DNA of 64,000 nucleotides from Antedon mediterranea (Eukaryota; Echinodermata; Crinoidea; Comatulida; Antedonidae): NCBI RefSeq assembly GCF_964355755.1, contig NC_092673.1:35039648-35103647 (forward strand), given 5' to 3'. Of this stretch, positions 11,905 to 24,700 are shown one piece after another. The position numbers and the translations under genes were made by a program. The notes below the pieces were generated by a model. The model did no database searches. It was given only the letters and a program-made list of their open reading frames with translations, and was not told the DNA's origin. Numbering within the stretch: position 1 is the first letter of the stretch; every line of letters begins with the position of its first letter.

Positions 11905-14900
11905 CGTCAACATGATTTACAAAAAAAGTAGCCTAAAGTTTTTTTTATCTTTGCCCAATTTTTCAGTTTAGGAATGATTAGTCATAGGCCTACCATTTAA
12001 AACAGTTTTTTAACATTTTAGTCTATATGTTGTATCAAACAGTAATGTTTTATTCCGTGCAGTTATCTGGTTGATAGTTGGTGGAGTAACTATATTGTAT
12101 TAAACAGTAATGTTTTATTCCGTGCAGTTATTTGGTTGATAGTTGGTGGAGTAACTATTATATTAAACAGTAATGTTTTATTCCGTGCAGTTATCTGGTT
12201 GATAGTTGGTGGAGTAACTATATTGTATTAAACAGTAATGTTTTATTCCGTGCAGTTATTTGGTTGATAGTTGGTGGAGTAACTATATTGTATTAAACAG
12301 TAATGTTTTATTCCGTGCAGTTATTTGGTTGATAGTTGGTGGAGTAACTATTATATTAAACAGTAATGTTTTATTCCGTGCAGTTATCTGGTTGATAGTT
12401 GGTGGAGTAACTATATTGTATTAAACAGTAATGTTTTATTCCGTGCAGTTATTTGGTTGATAGTTGGTGGAGTAACTATTATATTAAACAGTAATGTTTT
12501 ATTCCGTGCAGTTATCTGGTTGATAGTTGGTGGAGTAACTATATTGTATTAAACAGTAATGTTTTATTCCGTGCAGTTATTTGGTTGATAGTTGGTGGAG
12601 TAACTATATTGTATTAAACAGTAATGTTTTATTCCGTGCAGTTATTTGGTTGATAGTTGGTGGAGTAACTATTATATTAAACAGTAATGTTTTATTCCGT
12701 GCAGTTATCTGGTTGATAGTTGGTGGAGTAACTATATTGTATTAAACAGTAATGTTTTATTCCGTGCAGTTATTTGGTTGATAGTTGGTGGAGTAACTAT
12801 TATATTAAACAGTAATGTTTTATTCCGTGCAGTTATCTGGTTGATAGTTGGTGGAGTAACTATATTGTATTAAACAGTAATGTTTTATTCCGTGCAGTTA
12901 TTTGGTTGATAGTTGGTGGAGTAACTATATTGTATTAAACAGTAATGTTTTATTCCGTGCAGTTATTTGGTTGATAGTTGGTGGAGTAACTATTATATTA
13001 AACAGTAATGTTTTATTCCGTGCAGTTATCTGGTTGATAGTTGGTGGAGTAAGTATATTGTATTAAACAGTAATGTTTTATTCCGTGCAGTTATTTGGTT
13101 GATAGTTGGTGGAGGAGTAACTATTATATTAAACAGTAATGTTTTATTCCGTGCAGTTATCTGGTTGATAGTTGGTGGAGTAACTATTATATTAAACAGT
13201 AATGTTTTATTCCGTGCAGTTATCTGGTTGATAGTTGGTGGAGTAACTATTATATTAAACAGTAATGTTTTATTCCGTGCAGTTATCTGGTTGATAGTTG
13301 GTGGAGTAACTACAAATGAGGAAGATGTCCAGATGTTTATGTTGGCGTCCAGTGATCTCGGAATGACGTCAGGAGAATTTGTATTTATTCACTTTGATCT
13401 GGTTCCCGAGTTGACAAACATGACGAAACGATGGCAGACTATCGGTCCGATATTGAATCAGAACAACGAAAGAAAAATAAGGGACGCATTCGACACATTG
13501 TTAACCATTACTTTCAAGTAAAATAATTTTTCATATTTATTTGTTATACTGTAGTTTAAAAGTAAAGACACAACCTACCCCACTCAGTACGAATGAAAAT
13601 GCTTCTTTGATGAGATTTGAACTCATGTTTACAGATCACTTACCTGGAATCATTACGTCCTATCCCCCTTCCTCCACCTATAATTTCTAAACCGTTGTCT
13701 GATAGCTTTTTGGAAGTCATTCTTTATTAATAGGCCTCTGTAACTTACAAATCTATCCTACAACACAAATCATGCACGCACCTTTTTTCCTAGTTTAAAC
13801 TAAATAGCAAATATACAATCACGAAGAAATAATATATATAATAACTTATTTCCAATGAGTAGTCAAGCAATTATGTACTAGGCATTAGCCTATTTGTATC
13901 TGCACGTTACTTAAAGGTTACCAACAGACGGTCGAATTGAGAACATGAACGACGTACAACCTCAGGCACAGGTAGTAGAAGGTCATTTATGACGGTTATT
14001 AGTTATTGAAATAATATTTTAGTACCTTATATGTGTGTAGATGATGGATGGTGATTATGACGACGTAATTACAATGATGATGATTAAGCTGACGATTTAT
14101 TATTTTCGATACAAACGCTAATGATGAAACTAAAAATGTGTAAATAATAAATACATAAACAATAATGATAATTTAATAGATTCATAGTTCAGTGTTTTAT
14201 TTAAACCACCACAGTATTAAACTGCAGATGCATTTAAATAAAATGAAAAATATAGACTTCGATATAAACAATTAAATTTAAATCTTAAATTCAAAATAGT
14301 TTATTCTGAAGACTTTGAAAGATTAGTTTCCTATTGTTTCTAAGCCGGATCGAAGCTAACTTATTATAATCAGAAACAATCGTAACCAACAACGTTATAG
14401 ATTCTTTCATTTAGGCCTAAATTGCTATTTGACAACGTTTAAACATTTTAGACAGTTATTGTACTTGCGTCACTGTTTAATAATCACTGATTGTTATATG
14501 ATTAATATACAATGTTTACCACCTCCACTACATGATAATGGCACACTCATGAAAGGTTAAAGAAAAAAAAATTACAGAAAATATAGTTTTATCCGGTTAT
14601 GAATGCGGTTGGCTGAAAATCAGTAAATCTTTACTTTCATTTTTGAAAGCGCAGTTTTTAATAGTATAGGAGTAGTTCGATCTATCAAACTTCAGGTGAC
14701 AAAAAAATGTGATGTGCCCATATATGGACATGATGATGTCATACCACTACCATATGTGGGCATATCACTACCATATGTGGGCATATCACTACCATATTTG
14801 GGCACATTTTTTGTTAAACTAGTTTGATAGTGTAGACAGACCTTTTAGTAGCATTATAAAAGTTTTCGCAACAAATGTTTTCTAACAATATGTAATCCGG

Positions 14901-17900
14901 AGTTGGCCTTTGTCTTTTTAGAATCCCAGTATTATGGCCGCTTATCTATACGATGCTGTTATACTGTATGTAAACACAGTTTCAAGTAGCTTATCGTCAC
15001 ACGATGGATACATGGTCGGCAAGTCACTCAAGACCACAGCATTTGAAGGTGTGTACTGTACAAATACTTTTTAGTTCAAAAAGGCCCAATTGTTAAGTTA
15101 TAGATAGTCCAACAAGACAATACTTTATTATATTCACATAATCTTATTTTTAATACAATTCGTAACAACAAGAATTAAACTATGCATCGCGCAATTTTCT
15201 CTATAGCCGGATCCAAATAAAAATTAAAATAACAATAAAACATTTTTATTATTCGGTTAAACCACAACATTTGAAAGTTTATACAAATACTGTTGTTTAT
15301 TTAGATCAATGAACAGGCCGAATTGTTGGCACAACAAAACAGGTACTGTGATTTACAAAATCGAAACTTATTTTTCAATACAATCCGTAAACAACAACAT
15401 TTAACTGTGCATGGCAAATACGTTTATCTCTATGGCAGGATCCAAATCAACTTAAACAAATAACAATAAAATAATTTTATTATTCGGTTAAAACCTCAAA
15501 TTTGAAGGTTTATACCAATACTGTTGTCTAATTATCTCAACATTACAGCTATTGTATGCCCTACTGTAATTTTAAAAATCTGAACTTATTTTTTAATACA
15601 ACTATTATTAATTAACTGTACATCGAAAATTTTATAGAACCCAAATTAACAAAAAAAGTAAAAATAATATTATTCGGTTCAAATGCACAGCTTTGATAGT
15701 GTCTGTGTTACTGAAAAAGTTTAGCAGGACCTCAAGCAATACAATATGACTGTGTATTCCTTCCGTTAATTTAAGCACTTTACTTATATTTGGAACCAAA
15801 CCTGGACCGCCACTATTTCCTGTACAGCCTTGTTGCCGACGAGAGGTCCTCACAACATTTCTCCATTCGTTTCTTTTCTGTGAAATTGCTTTTATTTTTG
15901 CCAGATCCGCCACTACTTTATAGACTTATGCGATTAAATGCTTTTTAACTGTGTATTACTGACTGTCTACTCCCTGTCTTTAATTATTAACCACAAATGA
16001 ACAATTTGTACTCAACAATATGTAGAATTAAACTGTATACTCGATGATAAAAGGTCTGGTTGGCTAATCTTGTCAGTGTGCTTATCTATCAGGAACATCA
16101 GATGCAATATCAATTTGTGTTTATTGTGATTGTAATTAGAATTTTATGCGACGAACACGAAACAAATCGTTCCCTCAAGACAGTGTTCAGTTATAAGAAT
16201 AACATATTAGTATCAAAACTACTTATATATGTTGTAATGCTGTAAAAATTAATACTTTTGGCTGTAAAATCATAATTGTTAACTTCGTCTATTCGTCCGA
16301 AATTGTTCTATATTTTCATTATCAAAAACGTTTTCTCCATATACTCTTTTGGTATTTCATTGGATTAATTTATTTAACGGCCTAAATCTTTCTTTCAACG
16401 ATGCTTTACAATATACAGTACTGTATTTAGAGTCTATTTATATTTATGCCAAATTTCATTTTTTCATTTCATTTATTCCACATTTATTTAGTCATCAATT
16501 ACAGTACATCATAATTACAGTACAACTGAAAACAGGGATCCTGCATAAAAAAGCTGTAGCTTCGTTTTTTTGTAGGACCCTTTTACATAAGAACAAGTAT
16601 ATAGAACTTAAATAAACAAAGGTGTTGTTAATCAGCATATAGTGATAAAAAGTATTTTTTGACCTGTTTTTTTATACATTTATTTTGTTTATTTAAGATA
16701 ACCGGTTTATTACCACCATTACAAGTGAATTCTTTCCACAATTTTGGTCCATATATGTGTATAAACTGTTGACTGCAAGTTAGTCTTGTGAAGGGAATTT
16801 CGAATTTCGATATGTAACTATATCGTTTTAAGAATGAAATTTTATTGAATATTATGCATCGGTTTGTAATTCATGAATACGTTCATAACTGAAAATGAGA
16901 AGAAATTACAATAAAGATGGGTGATTCCTACGAAAGAAGAAAAAGTATTTAGAATAGGCTATAAGAACATTTATTATTTATTATTACAGGAATGACCGGG
17001 CATGTTGCGTTTGATGATGACGGTGATCGGATCTCCGACTACGTATTGATGGATTTTCAGGTAAGCTACAGCAATTATCAGTCTTTTAGTTGTAACCATC
17101 CAACACGTTACCTCAGTCGGAACATTTAAGTAGGCCTAGTAAGCAAGATAACAAAATCTAATATGTAGACATATAAATATAATGTAGACATATACAAATC
17201 TGTGTGTTAACAACGCGAGACACTATACTAGTATTTTTCCACAATTGTAATCATTTTGTGTAAGTATTATGAAGGTCTTTTTTTGTTTGCAAGACCTTTT
17301 TTCGTGTGAATTAGAAAGGATGATTTTCTTTTACCTATAACGTAATCTTATTTTTTCCACATAAGGATTGCTAACAACCGGCTACATTTTGAGGTGGTTC
17401 AGGGTTTTTTGGGGGTGTGAATTATTTTCATATTTAAAGAGAACATTTATCAATATATTTGAATAAATTTACTATTCAAATTGCAGTAGGGAATAAGAAT
17501 GATTTTACAGGGAAAAAAAGAGTTGTGGACTCTGTATAATGTACCGGTACTGTATAATGACAATAATACTGTATATGACAAATCCCAACCTTACCTGATA
17601 CAGTCAACATGCACGTGAAATGTATTATGATACTAAACAACAGTATTGCCATATGCGAAACTTAAATGAATAGGTAATCTGTTTATATGGTTTACACAAA
17701 TATGTATTTTTAAGGGTGTTACACACTATAACGATAACGATCGACGATAAATATATACATAGGTATCCTATAATAGTTTGTTCGATTTATTTTATTTGTG
17801 TGTAAAAACACATATTTATCAACTTCTCGTCGATCGTTATCGTCCATAATATAATTGAGTCTTTTATTCTATTTCAATCACTTTCCATACAGGATGCTTA

Positions 17901-18712
17901 TCGATTTGCACCGGTAGCGACGTTTTTTTATTTGAATAAAAGCGTCACAAGTTTCGGCACAATATTATGGCCGGGAAACATAAAACCAGGCGACACAGTT
18001 ATAACAAAATCGGGTAAGTATTATTATAGCGCTATGGTTTATGTGTAATGATCATTAAACTTTATAATCATAGTGTGCCACATACTAATATCTCATAGAC
18101 TCCCCCAAAGATACACAGATGTTGATAAAAACATTTGTCCGCCTAGCTACTACTATCAACATTAATATTTTGTATGCACATGTACATAAATGCATACATT
18201 TGTTTTAGTTTGTACGAGTACTATACGTACCAAAATACATTGTTATAACATTATTCTATACATGCTGTATTATCAGCATTTTACGCATGCATCAAGTGTT
18301 TTTGGCTGATACTAATAATTTAAAGTGGTAGACCTACACGTGAACATTTTTTTTAGTGATAGCACTTTAAATACTGTAGGCCTATTATTAGTTTTAAAAA
18401 ATGGTTATAATATGGTTTTCTTTAACAGATTGGTGGATAATCTTGGTAGTAGCTGTTATAGGTGTAGCTGGAATAGTTATCATAATGGCAGTCCTATGGT
18501 TAAGGTAGTGACATTATCTTTAACTTCTGATTTTTAATGTGTGTTTCTTTTTTTCTTCTGTTTGTCGGTTTCTTGAAATTAGGAGTCAAAATCGGATCAA
18601 ACGAAACGTGACCGAAATCATTTGAATTTAAATTATAAACCAATTATTTAGAGAAAACTATTTGTATTGAAAATATTATTGTAAATCAAAAAGTTTTGGC
18701 ATAGACAGACGC

Positions 18713-18744
<32 letters not shown>

Positions 18745-21700
18745 AATACGCTATACCTCTATTATATATTAGCAGAGAAGATTTGTCAATTTTAATCGTT
18801 ACTTTAAATTTCCGCTAAAGGAATAGTGACTTAGTTATTTTAATCAGAAAATAAATAATTATTTATTCGTATAAACTACCTCTTGAAACAATGAAGACAA
18901 TACTGCTACCTTAAATTAAATAACGTAATCTTTCAATTTGTTCACAGCGCGAAATATCGTAAGTATATCAACAGGAAAGATTGGCTGATAAAGTTTGACG
19001 ATTTGATACCATTATATCATCACAATTTACTAGCGGTAAGATTCAACGCATTAAGGCCAATTTACACTGACGAGCCGAGATACATATTCTACGTGGGACA
19101 AGCTACGCGTTTTTCTGCTTACCGTTACCACTCGTCTGTGTAAATTGGCATCCGATAGCATGGCCAACATAAGTGTGACCTTATGTTGTTTTGTTCTCGC
19201 GTTGTTGTGTGTAAATGGTCATAAAAAATAGGCGCGTCCGTATACTGTAATTTAATTGGTTGAAAGTTGTTTGCGCTGAGCCAAATTGATCAAATTAAAA
19301 TATGTATATATTTTTATTCAATGTGTTTTTAAAAAATAACTTATATGTTCAATACGATCATTTTTTGTTTAATTTATTTTTTTGTCGAGTATTTTTGCGG
19401 TTATGAAGTAAACCTTATACATTTACAGACAACCTGTTTGCCGTCAACCGTGCAGCTTCATCAGACGTCATCCGCTGGCCAGGCCGAGGCATCGTTGTCA
19501 TTGGATGTTGGTGATTTAGCGGCTGAGTTACGTCATGGTACTCAAACGGTAGCTATTTATAAAGCGCAATACGTAGCGGTTTTGACAGGCCAGCTGAAAA
19601 ACTTTCATCTGAATAAGGTCACAAAGAAAGAACTGCAAGCGGTAATAATATGTTAATCATAATTAGATTGTTCTGAATAATATGACGACTAACATTATGA
19701 TGATGATAATGATGATGATATTAATAAAGATCAGTAGAGTATCCAGAGTGATGATGATGATGATATTAATGAAGATCAGTAGAGTATCTAGGATGATGAT
19801 GAAGATATTAATACAGATCAGTAGAGTATCTAGGATGATAATGAAGATATTAATACAGATCAGTAGAGTATCTAGGATGATGATGAAGATATTAATACAG
19901 ATCAGTAGAGTATCTAGGATGATGATGAAGATATTAATACAGATCAGTAGAGTATCTAGGATGATGATGAAGATATTAATACAGATCAGTAGAGTATCTA
20001 GGATGATGATGAAGATATTAATACAGATCAGTAGAGTATCTAGGATGATGATGAAGATATTAATACAGATCAGTAGAGTATCTAGGATGATGATGAAGAT
20101 ATTAATACAGATCAGTAGAGTATCTAGGATGATGATGAAGATATTAATACAGATCAGTAGAGTATCTAGGATGATGATGAAGATATTAATACAGATCAGT
20201 AGAGTATCTAGGATGATGATGAAGATATTAATACAGATCAGTAGAGTATCTAGGATGATGATGAAGATATTAATACAGATCAGTAGAGTATCTAGGATGA
20301 TGATGAAGATATTAATACAGATCAGTAGAGTATCCAGAATGATTCGGGAGCTTTCTATTTCCGATGACCAAACTATGTCAGTGTCACGTTAATTCATTGT
20401 GCGCATGCGGAGATATTAGGACGTTTTTCCTCACTGACGGTTTCTACTGAAGGTCTAGGCGACGACGACGATACATCGATTGACCTGATCGCAAATCAAA
20501 AGATCCGCAATGTCTGCGTACTGCGTCCAGAATTCTACATTAAGATCATGGCGGCGATTGCACGATCATTCAGTGTCGGTGACGTCACGAAATATGTACT
20601 GCCTATAAAGTAATAAAGTACCTTAGTCACTACTCCTATAACGTCCTATTCAAATAACACTACTCCTACTCATTCTAATGCCAACTAATGCTAACGCAAT
20701 CATTGGAATCGTATAGGCCTAATCATATAGGCCTAATCATATCAGAAATGCGAACCTCTGTAATATTAATAGCTCTATATTTCATGAACCGCCCGTTCAA
20801 TATACGGTAACAACCATAATGCAAGTTTTCCATCACCAGGTAAGGGCATCAATTCGATATTGGAGTGACACGAGGAATTTGAGTCGCATATACGTACGCG
20901 CGATTTAATTGGTTGCACAATCGGCAAAAAAAGTTTGTTTAAATGTATCCACAGAAATCTGACGTTATTCGCGCGAAATAAGGTGAAAACACCGCCTAAC
21001 AAATACATATCTTAACGTTTTTTTGCAGTTACGCTGGCTGGTTCACGACAACATAAACCGCTTCTTAGGAATATGCTTCCCTCCTAAAGACGATGAAATG
21101 CTTTTATACTTAACCGAACATTGCTCAAAAGGAACGCTTCGTGTTGTGTTAGATAATGACGATATCAAGCTTGATTCTACGTTCAAAATGTCTTTTATAA
21201 ACGACTTAACTAGAGTAAGAAATGTATGGTAAAACGCTAAGACTTATCTACAGATAGTAATGTATGTTGAAATGCTAAGATACATTAGCAAGCTATAATT
21301 GTTTGTCTTCCGTTTTCATTATCAATAATTCATATAATTGCATCAAATTTCTACGAATGTATTTTTGCAATTAGGTCTCAATATGAATTTTACACTTAAG
21401 CCTAACCTCTGTATCTTGTAGTTAGGCCTCGCCTCACTTTGGATATTGGATTTAAGCCTCCTTTGGTTTTGCAATTAGGCCTATACATTCAATTATAGGC
21501 CACAGAATACATCTAGTAATGCCATGTAGATTAAGAAATCTGTTTAGTGTATTTAAATTTGACGTTTTATTTTTATTTAATCGTCTGTTTTTGTTATAGT
21601 TTGTTATCCCTGAGTAGGCCTACAGGGTACAGACAGTTATACAAAAAATATGGGCATCGCCTACTAGATTTTAGATTTAAGCCTCGCTCTGATATTGCAA

Positions 21701-24700
21701 TAGGCCTACACTCTGTCTCCTGCATTTAACTACTTTGTGTATTTTGTCCATGCTTTATAGGGTCTTCAATACATTCATAACTCAGAGATTAAGTCACATG
21801 GTTTATTAACGTCAAGTCTGTGTGTAATTGATAGTCGATGGGTGTTGAAGATTACGGGAATTGGAACGATTGCACATCAAACATACAAAGACAATTTATA
21901 TAAATCCGAACCATCGTACAGATTTTCCAGTAAATATATTTTTTTAAGTTGTTATTGCATTTTTGGAATTCATGTTTTATTTATTTTGTATTTCTAATAT
22001 ATTTTCTTTATCTAGAGAAAACTTACAAACTCAACAAAAAGGCCTACTTTAAACAAATTAAAAATACTAAATATTTTTTAAATACGTTTAACAATAATAG
22101 CGCATTTTTTTTAATGTAAAGATTGGTTTGCAACGCAACGACCGAAGCGCAACGTACGTGAGTTGACCAATCACAAAAGACCAATCGCGTCGTGATAGGC
22201 CAAATTATGTCCAGCTTTAAGCGTGGTAACCACTAGAGGTGCAACCAATGACGTAGACGCATGTTTTTGTTTTGTTGCATATTATCATTGCAGCCAAAAC
22301 TGAATTACAGAATATTTACATCAACATTTATAAAACAAACTAAATATAGGCCTACACAATACATGCATATAACAAGTTTAGCAATGACAAGCGACAGTTA
22401 GAATCATCCATCGCGTGTGATTGGTCAGATGGCTTTCGTTGCGCTTACGTCATTGCGTCCTAGTGGAAACCACGCATTACTCCCACAATTACCAGTTAAC
22501 TATTTGAAAAAATATCTTTTGGAATAATACATTTAATTTAACAGTGTCAATTTATCAAGAAGTCATGACTGCTCAGGATGATACTAGAATCACTCATCAC
22601 TAAAAACACCTAACCTAGCTAACCCCTGATGCTTTATTTGTAATAATTAGTTATTTTATTTCCCGTAGGAATGGTGTGGACAGCACCCGAGCTGCTGCGA
22701 CAAGAAATCCCCATCAAAGGCAGTCAGAAAGGAGACATCTACTCATTAGCAATAATATTATATGAAATAGTTTCACAAAACAATCCTTATGCAATATATG
22801 AAAAATCACCGAAAGGTACAGTTCACATTGCACGCTATTTGCTATTAAAGCGTGGTTCCCACTAGCGACGCAACGCAAGGACGTAACGCAACGCAAGTGA
22901 ATTGACCAATCACAAGCGATGGCTTATTCGCTTGTGATTGCCAACTGTCTATAACTTCGCTTGTCATTGGTTAAAACGCTTGCGTTGCATTTACGTCCTT
23001 GCGTTACGTTCTAGTGGGAACCAAGCTTAAAGGTTGAACCATTCAGTTATCTCTTTCTCGTTCTTCCTAATTTCCAGTTCAGTTCCCGGTTAAGATAAAG
23101 TAACAATTACCGTATATCACTAGTCATCATGTTATGGTGGCGATGTTAAATGTCGGCAAATAATTACAAAAATAGACATATGACGTCAGAGAGCTGATCA
23201 TCATTTTTTCATACGGTATCATACATATAATATCACTCATAAACAAGTAGAAATTGTTTTTATCTAAATTTAAACGAAATTTATTTATTTAAAACGTGTG
23301 TTCATTTGTCACGTAGGCTAATCGCTGAAATAAAACGGTCTTTATTTCAGAGGTGATACGTCTGGTGATGAAGCGAGAGGAGCCTCCATTTCGTCCAATG
23401 AAACAAAGTCATTTTTCTGAAATAGCCAGTGATGGAACTCTAAACGGCTTACCCACTGAACTACTAGATTTCGTCAAACAAGGATGGGAAGAGCTTCCCG
23501 AAGACAGACCAGATATACACTCATTTCGTCAGAAACTCAGGATCGTCAGGAAAGGCCGGTAAATCATGTGCTTGTGAAATTATGGTATAAAGGAAGGAAG
23601 GTAGTTTTCTGAAGGATAGTTATGCGTCCCTGGGGTAGTGGCACAAGGAGTAGTTGCACAGGGGGTAGTTGCACAGGGAGTAGTTGCACAGGGTGTAGTT
23701 GCACAGGGTGTAGTTGCACAGGGTGTAGTTGCACAGGGGTAGTTATCTATGAATTTTAAAATATATTTACACATTTTAGCAAAGTTTATTTTCATACTTT
23801 AATTTGTTAATTTTTTTAATTTTTTTATTTATTTTTTTTTTTTTTTTACAAATGCTAAGTTTGGTTTATTTTAGGTCTTTCATATTATTAATTATTTTAT
23901 CATTGTAAACAACACTTAACTGTTACATGGAGGTTACTTCTTAAAATTTATATTCATTATAAATCTCAAAACATAAATCATGATTGTTCTAAGATAAAAA
24001 TGTTAATAAAATACAAACATAAATAATTAAAAAAAATAGTACCACTGTAAATTAATTACTAACCACGATTAACTTTCATAATAATACAGTATTAACAAGA
24101 ACATAAATAATAAAATAATAATAAATAATATAAAAGATTATAAATTTAATAATATCCTCAATAATAGCCTAATAAAATTTCTTTAAACAATAAGATATTA
24201 ATAATGTTGATAATAATAATAATAAATAAATATACTTATATAGGCCTATACTCCATCAAAAGTTAAGTGTTGTACTTTTTCACTATTGTATAATTCATTT
24301 TCTTTTCTTTTTCTTTAAACTTATGAACGCACCGTCATAAAACGTGTGCCGCTGTTCTAAAAGCGTCTGTTCAATAAAGTTATTATTATTATTATACCTA
24401 TTTTATTTGCTTTTTTAAATATTGTTTAGAAAAGAAAGTATAATGGACACAATGCTGGCGAAAATGGAAAAGTACACGGACAACCTGGAGAAGGTTGTAT
24501 TGGATAGAACAGGACAACTACTAGAAGAAAAGAAGAAAACAGATGAATTACTTTACAGAATGCTGCCACCGTACGTACTTTACTTCAGTCTGTGTTTTTC
24601 ACGGGGCGCCGTTTGGAACATTGTTTAAAGGGCTTCTTTTGTTAACGAAATGGGAATATTTCAAACGGCACCCGGTACATAAATCAGACCCTTTATTTTT

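Larger units (their letters stand above)
8895..12021 (+). other. Intron 1 of the cyclase, outside the splice-site array
   Basis: It holds two terminal-inverted-repeat elements, a partial copy of one of them, a (TA)n run and short CTTAT repeats near 10425. An 80-codon frame at 9185-9427 has a hydrophobic start and a basic middle but no splice or family evidence. Confidence 0.7.

Noticed and set aside
13099-13521. Independent 140-codon gene
   Set aside because: It is exon 2 of the cyclase plus in-frame copies of its acceptor region, not a separate gene.
14922-15048. Alternative exon 3 start after TTTTTAG
   Set aside because: It would need phase 0 from exon 2, which ends with two bases over, and would break the frame. 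The CCCAG acceptor keeps it.
19682-20392. 236-codon open frame, [14 protein letters not shown] repeated
   Set aside because: It is produced by a 42-bp tandem repeat in an intron whose flanking exons join in phase without it.
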